DNA of 35,420 bases from an uncultured Subdoligranulum sp. (GCA_904374465.1 CAJFFY010000026.1:1-35420); one strand, 5' to 3'; positions 17,559-25,777 are shown, counted from the stretch's first letter. Numbers and translations are program-made. The notes: a model not told the origin generated them from the sequence alone.

Positions 17559-17660
17559 CTGTCTCCTCCTGAATGTATCATACCGTGTACCCAATTGTCT
17601 GTTTGACCATCTGTTCATTTTTTCTCAATCTTGCGCCCTTTTTTTGAGGCGCTACCGTTG

Positions 17661-17669
17661 AGTATACCA
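17661..17669 (-). promoter_or_regulatory. Extended -10 promoter of the NRPS-like gene
   Basis: On the minus strand TGGTATACT (TG, one base, TATACT) lies about 100 bp before the NRPS-like start codon, in an AT-rich stretch. No strong -35 is evident. Confidence 0.5.
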
Positions 17670-17848
17670 CACAAAACGGCAAAAGTCCTTTAACAAATGT
17701 ACAAATTATTGAATTGTGATCAATTTTTGGAGAATCGCAAAAATTTTACCTAAATAATTTGAATATTATTCCGCAGGTTCCACAAAAATTTCGGCCACCA
17801 AAAAAGCCTCTGGCCCAGCATTTTGCAGAAAGGACGCACAGGCAGCAA

Positions 17849-17876
17849 AAAAGCCCAGGCCGTAGCCTGGGCTTTT
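17849..17876 (-). terminator. Terminator of the ferritin-like gene
   Basis: A perfect 12-bp stem (17849-17860 with 17865-17876) with loop CGTA and a T-run on the minus strand. It follows the ferritin-like gene's stop and separates its transcript from the NRPS-like gene's promoter. Confidence 0.85.
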
Positions 17877-17899
17877 GAAAAGTGGGATCGGTTGTTGGG

Positions 17900-19159
17900 T
17901 CAGTTCTTGGCAGTTTCAGGCATCCGGCCCAGCTGGGTGTTGTCGGCAGTCCGGTCCGCCAGGGCGGGGACGGGGTGCTTTTTTGTCTGGTAGCGGTAGT
18001 CTTCCCCGTTTTTCTCCTGGTAGGTCCAAATGATTTTGTGGCTGGGCACCGCCTCGGGGCCGCCCTTGTTGACCGCCTCCTGGTACTGGAAGAAGGGAGA
18101 ATCCGGGGCAATCTGATCAACCGGCAGGTAGTCTTCCCCGCCGGCGGTGAGCTCCACCGTGTTTTTCAGCACCTTGCGTACATAGTCTATCTGGGGCTCG
18201 AAGCGGAGTAATTCCGGGAACTCTCCCTGGGGCAGCACCTCCTGCCACTCCTTGCCCTCATACTTTTGCAGCAGCTTGGCCGCTTTGTGCAGGTGCCCCA
18301 CTTCCATATCAAAATACCGTTCCCAGATCTTTTTCACATGGTCGTCGGTCTCGGTCTCAAAGCAGGACCAGTACAGGTAACACTCATTGTACTCGTGAAG
18401 CAGCAAATTCTCCAGCCAGGTGCAGCTGGGATCCATGAGAGCCCCATACTGAGTGACGTGCTCTTCCTCCACCATGCCGATTTCCTGGTACAGTCGGCGG
18501 CCCAAATCGTTGGGGTAAAAGGCCCCCAGATTCATATAGTAGTTCATGGTCTGCTGTTCCGCGGCGGTGATGATGCAGGTATCCAGCATGGTGAGCAGAT
18601 CCGCCTTCTTGAAATTGCAGGCCCGGCGAACGCTGTCCACGGGATGGCGGTGGTGGGCGATGGTAGGCCGCCCGGGCATAATTTCGGTGTAGCCGCCCAC
18701 CAGGCGCTCTGCCTGAATGCCCTGCTCCATTTCCAGCAGATCCGCATATCGGTAGAGGTGGTCAAAGTCCTCCAGCAGCGCAAAGTTCAGCGCCTTGACC
18801 ACATACGGGTCCGGTTCCCGCTGAGCCAGGATCGCGGTCAGGTCCACCGCCAGCTGTTCGTAGGTGATGGTGGTCTCCAACTGGGTCTCGTCGGCAGGCT
18901 TCAAGTAGGCAAGCTGATGTTGTTGCTGTTGCTCCTGCCGCCGGGCCACCGCCAGTTCCCTGCGCAGATCGTTGTCCGTACAGTGGCGGTGGAACTGATG
19001 ACCGAACCATACCGCCTCGTACTCGGCCCCGGTCATCAATATGATGCGAACTTTGGTATAGGCATCGGTCTCGTCCTTGCAGTAAGCTTTGGGGTACAGG
19101 CTTTTCCAGCTCTGGAACTCCCCCGCTTTCCGGGACGGCTTTTCTTCAAAAGGATTCAT
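17900..19159 (-). CDS. Ferritin-like diiron-domain protein
   Basis: A 419-residue, probably cytoplasmic protein with no signal peptide. A helical core at about residues 145-320 carries a ferritin/rubrerythrin-like ligand pattern: an acidic helix (NFALLEDFDHLYRYADLLE), then VEEEHVTQYG (ExxH), LLLHEYNE and YFDMEVGHLHKAA (ExxH). That fits a carboxylate-bridged two-iron site. Glutamine-rich QEQQQQHQ near residue 95 suggests a flexible segment. GGGAGG precedes the ATG. The roles possible for this fold include peroxide reduction, iron handling or an oxidase-like reaction. It is upstream of, and parallel to, the NRPS-like gene, but a terminator lies between them. Confidence 0.65.
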   Translation of the reverse strand: MNPFEEKPSRKAGEFQSWKSLYPKAYCKDETDAYTKVRIILMTGAEYEAVWFGHQFHRHCTDNDLRRELAVARRQEQQQQHQLAYLKPADETQLETTITYEQLAVDLTAILAQREPDPYVVKALNFALLEDFDHLYRYADLLEMEQGIQAERLVGGYTEIMPGRPTIAHHRHPVDSVRRACNFKKADLLTMLDTCIITAAEQQTMNYYMNLGAFYPNDLGRRLYQEIGMVEEEHVTQYGALMDPSCTWLENLLLHEYNECYLYWSCFETETDDHVKKIWERYFDMEVGHLHKAAKLLQKYEGKEWQEVLPQGEFPELLRFEPQIDYVRKVLKNTVELTAGGEDYLPVDQIAPDSPFFQYQEAVNKGGPEAVPSHKIIWTYQEKNGEDYRYQTKKHPVPALADRTADNTQLGRMPETAKN

Positions 19160-19198
19160 ACCCTGTTCCTCCCTGTTGTTTTTTCATCCGTATTATAG

Positions 19199-19420
19199 AC
19201 AACAGGGAGCGGATTATGCAGCGACGCAATACGGGCATTGCCATGCGGAAGGCAGCCTTCCTTCGACTGGATCAGCCGGATTCAATGAATGTGGGCGGCA
19301 GGCAAAACTCCTGCTGCCGCTCTTCTATGTCTGTTCCGGATGATATTCTAATAGATGTCGGCGGAGTGGGCGCGGCCTTGCCAATCGCCGCCGTCCGCCG
19401 GTTCCGTCTGATAGGGCCTT
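19199..19420. other. Intergenic region, no gene recognised
   Basis: This stretch lies between the start of the ferritin-like gene and the stop of the old yellow enzyme gene. A minus-strand TATAAT (19191-19196) just outside its left edge is a likely -10 for the ferritin-like gene. An imperfect hairpin (GGCGGCAGG near 19292 with CCTGCTGCC near 19310) may weakly terminate. I see no supported coding sequence. Confidence 0.35.
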
Positions 19421-20425
19421 TTACTCCTGCCGGGAAGTCAAAATTGCTTCTTTGGCCCACAAAGAATCTTTCAGGATAGCCCGTCCCACACCGATCAGAT
19501 CCGCTTTGTTGCTTTTTAGCAGAGCTTCTGCGGCGCGGCTTTCGGTAATACCGCCTGTCAGAATCACGGGAATGTCCACCACCTTTTTTATGGCTTCGGT
19601 CAATTCCTGGAAATAGCCCTGTTCTTGTACCCCGGGACGAACATATCCGCAAAATCCACCGGATACATCCAACAGGTCAATCCCCGTTTGTTCCAAAATT
19701 TTTGCGGCCTCCACTGCATCCTCAACGGTTGAGCCGCCTTCTCTATAATCACAGGCGCCCAGCCGCAGAGCAACCGGATATTCCTGTCCGACAGCACTGC
19801 GCACGGCCCGAATGATCTCGGTATGCAAGCGCAGCCTGTTAGCCATGCTGCTGGCATCGTAGGCATCGGTGCGCTTGTTGGTCAGCGGAGAATAAAACTG
19901 ATTGAGCAGATACCCGTGTGCGGAATGAATTTCCACACCGTCAAATCCTGCCTTCTTGGCCCGAACTGCAGCAGCGGCAAAATCATGAATAACTTTTTCA
20001 ATATCCTGCAGTGTCATTTCCTTGGGCACCGCCGGGAATTTGGGCATCTTTACGGCACTGGCACTGTAGGAAGCGGAATAGCCCGTAATTTGGGGATTGG
20101 CTGCACCGCCTGCATGGTTGATCTGTGCGATGACTTTGGATCCGTTTTTGTGGATGAGATCAACCAGACGCTGCAGTCCCGCCACATCTTCATCCTTGGC
20201 GATCGACAGTTGCTCTTTTCGAACTTTGCCTTCCTCGCTGACATAGCTATGTTCCGTGATAATCAGACCGATATAGCCACCGGCAGATTTTTCGTCATAG
20301 TAGTCGCAGATTGATTTTGTGACTTCTCCTGTTTCGCTTGCCAGGGATGTGGCCATCGGCGGCATGACCAAGCGGTTCTTGAGTTCCAGACGGCCAATTT
20401 TTATCGGTGTATTCAAAAAGCTCAT
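19421..20425 (-). CDS. Old yellow enzyme-family NADH:flavin oxidoreductase
   Basis: A 334-residue single-domain FMN-dependent ene-reductase (YqjM size class) that reduces activated C=C bonds or related electrophiles using NAD(P)H. It shows the N-terminal LKNRLVMPPMAT block, IAQINHAGG, and the family signature EIHSAHGYLLNQFYSP followed by NKRTDAYD. The FMN phosphate-binding region is near VILTGGI and LIGVGRA. AAGAAGGA precedes the ATG. It lacks the C-terminal flavin/iron-sulfur domains of the larger 2,4-dienoyl-CoA reductases. The divergent HxlR gene next door probably controls it. Confidence 0.92.
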   Translation of the reverse strand: MSFLNTPIKIGRLELKNRLVMPPMATSLASETGEVTKSICDYYDEKSAGGYIGLIITEHSYVSEEGKVRKEQLSIAKDEDVAGLQRLVDLIHKNGSKVIAQINHAGGAANPQITGYSASYSASAVKMPKFPAVPKEMTLQDIEKVIHDFAAAAVRAKKAGFDGVEIHSAHGYLLNQFYSPLTNKRTDAYDASSMANRLRLHTEIIRAVRSAVGQEYPVALRLGACDYREGGSTVEDAVEAAKILEQTGIDLLDVSGGFCGYVRPGVQEQGYFQELTEAIKKVVDIPVILTGGITESRAAEALLKSNKADLIGVGRAILKDSLWAKEAILTSRQE

Positions 20426-20459
20426 GACGATCCTTCTTTCTCACTGTCTTGATGCCTGT

Positions 20460-20515
20460 ATTGTACCATGTTATACTAAAAAAAGTAAGAACGCACATTT
20501 TTGGTAGATACTACC
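20460..20515. promoter_or_regulatory. Divergent promoters and candidate HxlR operator
   Basis: Two extended -10 elements lie back to back: TGGTACAAT on the minus strand (20460-20468) for the old yellow enzyme, and TGTTATACT on the plus strand (20469-20477) for the HxlR gene. The palindrome GGTAGATACTACC (20503-20515) lies downstream of the HxlR start site and upstream of the enzyme promoter, well placed for a shared HxlR operator. Confidence 0.55.
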
Positions 20516-20533
20516 CCAAAGGAGAGTGTGAAG

Positions 20534-20881
20534 ATGGAAGAGCAGCAGCCCTGCCGGGAAGTAGATGTCCGTCCTTTTGCCTATGCCCTTTCACTGGTTG
20601 ACGGGAAATGGAAGATGCACATTCTGTTCTGGCTATGGAAAAAGGAAGTTTTGCGCTATAGCGAATTAAAACGGGCCTTAGGGAAAGTGACGCATAAAAT
20701 GCTCAGTACTCAGCTGAAAGAATTAGAGCAGGATGATCTGATTGTCCGCAAAGAATATCCGCAGGTGCCTCCGAAAGTAGAATACGCCCTCTCGAAAAAG
20801 GGCAAAAGTCTGATGCCGGTATTAAGTGCCCTGTGTAAATGGGGACACACCCACGTTCCGGACAATTGGCAAATACCATAA
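20534..20881 (+). CDS. HxlR-family transcriptional regulator 1
   Basis: A 115-residue winged-helix regulator of the HxlR/YodB type, which often senses electrophiles or disulfide stress. The core reads LVDGKWKMHILFWL, YSELKRALG, MLSTQLKELEQDDLI and PPKVEYALSKKG. A cysteine sits near the N-terminus (QQPCRE, residue 7), a possible redox switch. AAGGAG precedes the ATG at 20534; the frame extends further upstream but without a better site. It is divergent from the old yellow enzyme it probably regulates. Confidence 0.9.
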   Translation: MEEQQPCREVDVRPFAYALSLVDGKWKMHILFWLWKKEVLRYSELKRALGKVTHKMLSTQLKELEQDDLIVRKEYPQVPPKVEYALSKKGKSLMPVLSALCKWGHTHVPDNWQIP

Positions 20882-21113
20882 TGGAACATTATGATTCACC
20901 GCACGGGGGCCACAATACAAAATCCGAAACTGCCAGTTTGGGTAACAATCCATGGATGTGATCGGATATTACATGTACCTCTATTATTTCCATATGTTTG
21001 TAATGGCAAAGCGTTCTCTGTCAAAAGGTTATAAAAGACACAAACAGCTGGATTTAATAACCACACTCACAAGGGACCTGAAGTTTCCAGGCAAGTCGCT
21101 CCGAAAAATAATC

Positions 21114-21144
21114 TTGCAAACAGTTATTATAATGGTTATAATAA
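21114..21144 (+). promoter_or_regulatory. Promoter and palindromic operator of the ROK operon
   Basis: TTGCAA (21114-21119), a 17-bp spacer and TATAAT (21137-21142) form a strong sigma-A promoter. A perfect inverted repeat with 9-bp arms TTATTATAA and TTATAATAA around TGG (21124-21144) covers the spacer and -10. This is a natural site for autorepression by the ROK protein encoded just downstream. Confidence 0.7.
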
Positions 21145-21174
21145 TATATATAATTATGATTGCAGGAGGATAGG

Positions 21175-22167
21175 ATGAAAGATTCTGCCGCTATCAAACG
21201 CGCCAACAAGGCCCGGATCGGTCGCCTGCTGCGCGCCGGGGAAGCCTACACCAAGCAGCAGGTTGCTTTGCAAACGGGGCTGAGTGTGGCCAGCTGCAAT
21301 ACCTACCTGAATGAGATGGAAGCCACCGGCGAAGTACTGGGCGAAAGCCAACGGATTCATGATGTAGGACGCAATTCCGTTGTTTACAAACTGAATGAGG
21401 CGTATGAAAGTATCCTCTGCATTTCCTTTGCCTTGCTCCAAGGAGTAAAATCTATCACCACATGGGTTCTGTCCCCCACCGGGAACCTGCTGGATCAGCG
21501 AAAATGTACCTTCGATTTTCTGGACGCTGCCGCTGTACAACAGGAAATTTCCGTAACATTGGAGCGGTTTTCCAATGTGAGCCAAATCATAGTAGGCACG
21601 CCCAGCATTGCAGAGAAAGGCGTGATCCGTCATAGCGATCTTCCGGAACTGGAGAATGTTGCGCTGAAAGACCTGCTGGAAACCAAGTTTAAACTGCCGG
21701 TTTTCCTGGCCAATGATATGCACTACAAGGTGTATGGCTATTACCGGCAGGAGCAATGTTCCGACGAGATTATCACGCTGGTCAACTACCCGTCCGGCGT
21801 ACTGCCAGGAACGGCCACGGTGCACAAAGGCGTTTTGCTAACCGGTAAAAATCTGTTTGCCGGCATGGTCGGTTTTCTGGATTACGGCATAAGCCGAGAG
21901 GAACAGATCAAACGGCTGCAGCGCCCTACGGCGGAACCGTTGATCATCCAGGCCACCATTGCCCTGATCTCTATCTTGAATCCTCACCGGCTTGTGCTGA
22001 CCGGCGACCTTTTGCAGCAAAGGGACCTGGACCGGATTCGTACCGCCTGTCTGCGCTGTATTCCCCAAGAATATATGCCGGATTTGCGCTTTGTTCCCGA
22101 CGTGGAAGAGTATTACCGGTGGGGCATGTACTGGACCGCCATGGACAGAAAGGAGAATATCCCATGA
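21175..22167 (+). CDS. ROK-family transcriptional regulator
   Basis: A 330-residue regulator with an N-terminal winged helix (about 5-60; ANKARIGRLLRAGEAYTKQQVALQTGLS) and a ROK/sugar-kinase-like body. It is shorter than typical 380-400-residue NagC/Mlc/XylR proteins. I do not see the usual DVGGT ATP-binding motif or the CxxGxxGC zinc motif, so it is probably a ligand-binding repressor without kinase activity. GGAGGA precedes the ATG. Its stop overlaps the acetyltransferase start (ATGA). It most likely represses its own operon through the 21124-21144 palindrome in response to a sugar. Confidence 0.82.
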   Translation: MKDSAAIKRANKARIGRLLRAGEAYTKQQVALQTGLSVASCNTYLNEMEATGEVLGESQRIHDVGRNSVVYKLNEAYESILCISFALLQGVKSITTWVLSPTGNLLDQRKCTFDFLDAAAVQQEISVTLERFSNVSQIIVGTPSIAEKGVIRHSDLPELENVALKDLLETKFKLPVFLANDMHYKVYGYYRQEQCSDEIITLVNYPSGVLPGTATVHKGVLLTGKNLFAGMVGFLDYGISREEQIKRLQRPTAEPLIIQATIALISILNPHRLVLTGDLLQQRDLDRIRTACLRCIPQEYMPDLRFVPDVEEYYRWGMYWTAMDRKENIP

Positions 22168-22757
22168 CTGAACGGGAAAAAATGCAGCACGGGTTGCTTT
22201 ACGATGCCAATTATGATGCGGAGCTGCTGGCGGAAAGAGCGCGTTGCAAGGATCTGTGTTTTGCCTATAACCAACTGCAGCCCTCGCTGGTAGCACAGCA
22301 GGAGGAAATCATCCGCCGACTGTTGGGCAAAACCGGACAACGGTTTTGTATTACGGCCCCTTTCTGGTGCGATTACGGCTGTAATATCGAAATCGGCGAA
22401 AATTTTTACACCAATCACAACTGTGTGATTCTTGACGGTGCCAAGGTCACATTTGGTGACAATGTGTTCGTCGCTCCCAACTGTACCTTTTCCACTGCTG
22501 GGCATCCGCTGGACGCCGAACAGCGGAACCAGGGACTGGAGTATGCCTACCCCATCACAGTCGGCGACAATGTGTGGTTTGGGGCTTCGGTAACGGTACT
22601 GCCCGGCGTTACCATCGGCAGCAATGTGGTGATTGGAGCCGGTAGCGTCGTGAACCGGGACATTCCGGACGGTGTGGTGGCTGTAGGCAACCCCTGCCGT
22701 GTATTACGGAAAATCACCGAAGAGGATAAGAAAAAATATGGGAGAAAACAGCTATGA
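22164..22757 (+). CDS. Maltose/galactoside O-acetyltransferase family protein
   Basis: A 197-residue left-handed parallel beta-helix acetyltransferase (LacA/Maa type), which moves acetyl from acetyl-CoA to a sugar hydroxyl. It has the N-terminal mac domain (MLYDAN-type, here HGLLYDANYDAELLAERARC), hexapeptide repeats from about residue 65 to 185, the catalytic histidine in TAGHPLD and the C-terminal AVGNPCRVLR signature. It overlaps both neighbours by four bases, so it is translationally coupled in the ROK operon. Confidence 0.92.
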   Translation: MTEREKMQHGLLYDANYDAELLAERARCKDLCFAYNQLQPSLVAQQEEIIRRLLGKTGQRFCITAPFWCDYGCNIEIGENFYTNHNCVILDGAKVTFGDNVFVAPNCTFSTAGHPLDAEQRNQGLEYAYPITVGDNVWFGASVTVLPGVTIGSNVVIGAGSVVNRDIPDGVVAVGNPCRVLRKITEEDKKKYGRKQL

Positions 22758-23368
22758 AATTTGATGTAAACCAGTTACGATGGACGCGGCAGCCGAAAAG
22801 CTGCACGATCACGCCGGCTAAAATTGAAATCGTTACCCTGCCTCACACCGACCTGTGGCAGCGGACCTATTACCATTTCCGCAATGACAACGCTCCGGTA
22901 CTGCAGATGTCCACCTCCGAACGTTTTTTCTCCTTTGTAGTAAAAACAGAATTTGCCGAAAGCCACCACCGTTTTGACCAGTGTGGCGTGGTTCTGTATC
23001 TGGACAGCGAAAACTGGCTGAAAGGTTCCATCGAATACGAGAACGAACAGTTTCAGCATCTGGGCAGCGTGGTCACCAATCACGGTTGGTCGGATTGGGC
23101 CACCACCGAGATCTCTGCCCAGGTAAAATCCATGTGGTATCGACTGAGCCGCCGACAGGATGATTTTTGCATAGAATGTTCCGCGGATGGCATACAGTTC
23201 CACCAGATGCGCGTCTGCCACCTGCATGAAGCCAAAGGTGAGATTCAGTTCGGTATCTACGCCTGCAGTCCGGAAGATTCTTCTTTCCGCGCAGTCTTCA
23301 CCCATATGGAACTGACGGATTGCAAGTGGAAGGCACATGACGGCCAAGCCCCCGACGAGGAATGTTGA
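22754..23368 (+). CDS. DUF1349 (concanavalin A-like fold) protein
   Basis: A 204-residue protein with the DUF1349 pattern: PHTDLWQRTYYHFRNDNAPVL at the front, then DQCGVVLYLDSENWLKGSIEY, VVTNHGWSDWAT and IQFGIYACSPE. The family is a beta-sandwich of unknown activity, often near carbohydrate genes. There is no signal peptide, so it acts in the cytoplasm. It is the last gene of the ROK operon, with a four-base start overlap. Confidence 0.85.
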   Translation: MKFDVNQLRWTRQPKSCTITPAKIEIVTLPHTDLWQRTYYHFRNDNAPVLQMSTSERFFSFVVKTEFAESHHRFDQCGVVLYLDSENWLKGSIEYENEQFQHLGSVVTNHGWSDWATTEISAQVKSMWYRLSRRQDDFCIECSADGIQFHQMRVCHLHEAKGEIQFGIYACSPEDSSFRAVFTHMELTDCKWKAHDGQAPDEEC

Positions 23369-23399
23369 TACGCTGAAGGGCCTTGCTTTATACGAAAAT

Positions 23400-23448
23400 A
23401 CACCCCGTTTGATAAACAGTATCCCCTGCTGTCTACCAAACGGGGTGT
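23400..23448. terminator. Terminator after the ROK operon
   Basis: A perfect 12-bp stem (23400-23411 with 23437-23448) encloses a smaller inner ACAG/CTGT pairing. It lies between the convergent DUF1349 and HxlR genes and could serve both. The T-tract is weak. Confidence 0.65.
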
Positions 23449-23549
23449 CTTCAATCGCCTGATTCATTTCATACGCCGTAGCGGTTTGCCGATGCGGCAA
23501 CCACTCCGGTGTTTTGCATCTTTATCCTGAAACTCCCGCTTGCCGGGAC

Positions 23550-23915
23550 TCAGGGAATATACTTCATCCCCCACTGGGAGATGGCGTAAAAAACAGGCAG
23601 CAGATCCCGGCCCTTTTCTGTCAATGAATACTCCACTCTGGGCGGGATCTCATTGTACTGTTCCCGATGCACCAGCTCGTCCCCTTCCAACTCTTTGAGC
23701 GCATTGGTCAGCATGGTATTGGTAATGGGGGTCAGCATCTTTTTCAGTTCCCCAAACCGCATGGGAGACTGGATACACAGTTCATAGATGATCTGAAGCT
23801 TCCATTTTCCCTGGAGCATCTGAATCACCGGTGTGACAGGGCAATTCCCCTTTTCCGTTAAAATGACACTGCTCACCCGGCGCTGAAATTCTTCATAGGT
23901 CATGGACGGATTCAT
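23550..23915 (-). CDS. HxlR-family transcriptional regulator 2
   Basis: A 121-residue winged-helix protein with the HxlR core MLQGKWKLQIIYEL, RFGELKKML, TNTMLTNALKELEGDEL and PPRVEYSLTEKG. Cysteines at CPVTP (about residue 25) and CIQSP could be redox sensitive. The ATG at 23915 is preceded by GGGAAGG; a second ATG four codons in is possible. No obvious target enzyme is adjacent, since the upstream neighbour is a gene fragment. Its natural partner may have been lost. Confidence 0.88.
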   Translation of the reverse strand: MNPSMTYEEFQRRVSSVILTEKGNCPVTPVIQMLQGKWKLQIIYELCIQSPMRFGELKKMLTPITNTMLTNALKELEGDELVHREQYNEIPPRVEYSLTEKGRDLLPVFYAISQWGMKYIP

Positions 23916-23948
23916 AGATTCGCCTTCCCTCTGTTGGTATGGTTTTAC

Positions 23949-23974
23949 GTACCAGGTACAAATATTCTGCGTAC
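23949..23974 (-). promoter_or_regulatory. GTAC-rich palindrome before HxlR 2
   Basis: A perfect palindrome, GTACCAGGTAC (23949-23959), and a further GTAC at 23971-23974 lie between the HxlR start and minus-strand -10-like hexamers (TACAAT and TATACT around 23984-24000). GTAC-containing inverted repeats are plausible HxlR operators, suggesting autoregulation. Confidence 0.45.
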
Positions 23975-24008
23975 TTGAACCTCATTGTATTCTTAGTATA
24001 ATAATTAT

Positions 24009-24077
24009 ATCGGCCTTGAGCTGGTCCGTCAAACGCATCTATTCGGAGGCAGAAATACCCACGTTATGAAAGAATAG
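24009..24077 (+). pseudogene. 3' remnant of an unidentified gene
   Basis: About 22 codons (starting IGLELVRQTHLFGG) end in TAG at 24075-24077, twelve bases before the radical SAM gene start. The arrangement, a stop tightly followed by the next ribosome binding site, looks like the tail of a gene once in the same operon. An in-frame stop (23994-23996) just upstream shows the rest is gone. Family not recognised. Confidence 0.35.
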
Positions 24078-24088
24078 AGGAACGATCT

Positions 24089-24778
24089 GTGGCGGTGTGC
24101 ATCAAGTCCAAAATTCAGAACATGAATCTGGTCATCGGCTGTACCATCGGATGCAGCTACTGCTATGCCAGAAACAACGTGCGGCGGTTTCATATGATCG
24201 AAGATTTTGAGAACCCGGAGTTTTTTCCCGGCAAGCTGCGGCTCATGGACAAAGCCCGCCCGCAGATCTTTCTGCTCACCGGGATGAGTGATTTTTCCGG
24301 GTGGAAACCCGAATGGCGGGCACAGGTATTTGCCAAAATGGCGCAGAACCCACAGCACCAGTATCTGTTCCTGACCAAACGGCCGGAGGAGATCCGTTTT
24401 TCCACCCGCCTGGACAACGTCTGGTTCGGTGTGACCGTCACGTCCCGGAAGGAGAAACACCGGATCGCCGATCTGCGGCAGCATATCCACGGCGGGCACT
24501 ACCATGTCACCTTCGAGCCCATGTTTGACGCCATCGGCGCGGTGGACCTTTCGGGCATCGAGTGGATCGTCATCGGAACAGAAACCGGGCATCGCAAGGG
24601 AAAATCCGTATCCAGGCCCGAATGGGTACGGAACCTGACCGAACAGGCCCACACCCTGGGCATTCCGGTTTTTATGAAAGAAGATCTGCTCCCCATTATG
24701 GGGGAAGCACAGATGATCCAGGAATTGCCCCCGGCATTCCACAAGGTTCTGGAGGAACAGGAAAAATGGCAGAAATGA
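24089..24778 (+). CDS. Radical SAM mobile pair protein A
   Basis: A 229-residue radical SAM protein (DUF5131/SPL-like) with the iron-sulfur motif CTIGCSYC (about residues 18-25). It matches my recollection of the radical SAM mobile pair, two linked enzymes that travel together on mobile DNA; the reaction is not known. It starts at GTG 24089, with AGAGG eight bases upstream. Its stop lies inside the first codons of protein B. The MarR-type regulator often seen with the pair is absent here; only an unidentified 3' remnant lies upstream. Confidence 0.85.
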   Translation: MAVCIKSKIQNMNLVIGCTIGCSYCYARNNVRRFHMIEDFENPEFFPGKLRLMDKARPQIFLLTGMSDFSGWKPEWRAQVFAKMAQNPQHQYLFLTKRPEEIRFSTRLDNVWFGVTVTSRKEKHRIADLRQHIHGGHYHVTFEPMFDAIGAVDLSGIEWIVIGTETGHRKGKSVSRPEWVRNLTEQAHTLGIPVFMKEDLLPIMGEAQMIQELPPAFHKVLEEQEKWQK

Positions 24779-25680
24779 CCCAAAACGGCATCCTGATCCG
24801 GGATGTCGAGACCAAAAATATCATGACCAAGTCCAGCCTTCCGGTGGGTGGATACTCGGTGAATCCCTATGTTGGCTGCACGCATGGCTGCAAATACTGC
24901 TATGCTTCCTTTATGAAGCGCTTTACCGGCCATACCGAACCATGGGGCACCTTTCTGGATGTGAAACACTGGCCGGAGATCAAAAATCCACAGAAATACC
25001 GGAGACAGCGCGTGGTCATCGGCTCGGTGACCGACGGCTATCTGCCTCAGGAGGAGCAGTTCCGGAACACCCGCAAACTGCTGGAACAACTGCGAGGAAG
25101 CGAGGCGGAGATTCTCATCTGCACCAAATCCGACCTGGTGGTGCGGGATCTCGACCTGCTGAAACAGCTGGGCAAGGTCACTGTCTCCTGGTCCATCAAT
25201 ACCCTGGACGAGGCCTTCCATCAGGATATGGACAAGGCCGTCAGCATCGAGCGGCGTCTGGCTGCCATGAAAACCGTCTACGATGCGGGCATACGCACCG
25301 TCTGCTTTATCTCCCCCGTGTTCCCCGGCATTACGGATTTTACGGCGATCTTTCACCGGGTAAAAGACCAGTGCGATCTGGTGTGGCTGGAAAATCTCAA
25401 CCTGCGGGGCGGGTTCAAACAGGATATTCTGGACTATGTTCAGGAAAAGTACCCCGATTTGCTTCCCTTGTATCGGGCCATCTATCAAAATGGAGACCGG
25501 AGCTATTTTCGGGAGCTGGAAGAACAGGCCGCCCGGCTGGCGGCAGAGAATGACTGTCCCTTTATGGACAACGAATTGCCTTACGGTCGGGCAACACCCG
25601 GCCATCCCGTGATCGTGGACTACTTTTATCACGAGGAGGTACGGGGTTCGGAAAATACCGGAAAGCGGAAAAAAGCTTGA
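24766..25680 (+). CDS. Radical SAM mobile pair protein B
   Basis: A 304-residue radical SAM protein with CTHGCKYC near residue 39, followed by an SPL-like barrel (IGSVTDGYLPQEE, ILICTKSDLVVRDLDLL, VSWSINTLDE). ATG 24766 is preferred because GGAGG lies ten bases upstream; it overlaps the end of protein A by 13 bases, implying coupled translation. The two proteins probably act together. A terminator follows at 25735. Confidence 0.87.
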   Translation: MAEMTQNGILIRDVETKNIMTKSSLPVGGYSVNPYVGCTHGCKYCYASFMKRFTGHTEPWGTFLDVKHWPEIKNPQKYRRQRVVIGSVTDGYLPQEEQFRNTRKLLEQLRGSEAEILICTKSDLVVRDLDLLKQLGKVTVSWSINTLDEAFHQDMDKAVSIERRLAAMKTVYDAGIRTVCFISPVFPGITDFTAIFHRVKDQCDLVWLENLNLRGGFKQDILDYVQEKYPDLLPLYRAIYQNGDRSYFRELEEQAARLAAENDCPFMDNELPYGRATPGHPVIVDYFYHEEVRGSENTGKRKKA

Positions 25681-25734
25681 ACGAAGAGATATTTTCTCCT
25701 GTTCAATAAACTTCGCAGTCTTTTCGACCCAATC

Positions 25735-25777
25735 AAAAAGGAGCACGGCAGAATCCAATCTTCTGCGTGCTCCTTTT
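25735..25777 (+). terminator. Terminator after the radical SAM pair
   Basis: A long stem (about 17 bp with one mismatch, 25736-25753 with 25761-25777) contains GGAGCACG against CGTGCTCC and ends in CCTTTTCTTTT. Confidence 0.85.

Noticed and set aside
13971..17606. A 1211-residue open frame on the plus strand opposite the NRPS-like gene
   Set aside because: It is the exact mirror of a gene with clear domains and strong start signals. The translation has no recognisable motifs and no ribosome binding site; long antisense frames are common in GC-rich coding DNA.
18900..18960. Repeated CAA/TTG units (polyglutamine coding) as a possible repeat element
   Set aside because: It is only a short Gln-rich segment inside the ferritin-like gene.
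20952..21173. A possible 73-residue hydrophobic protein before the ROK gene
   Set aside because: Its hydrophobic end is the translation of the AT-rich promoter/operator, and it has no ribosome binding site.
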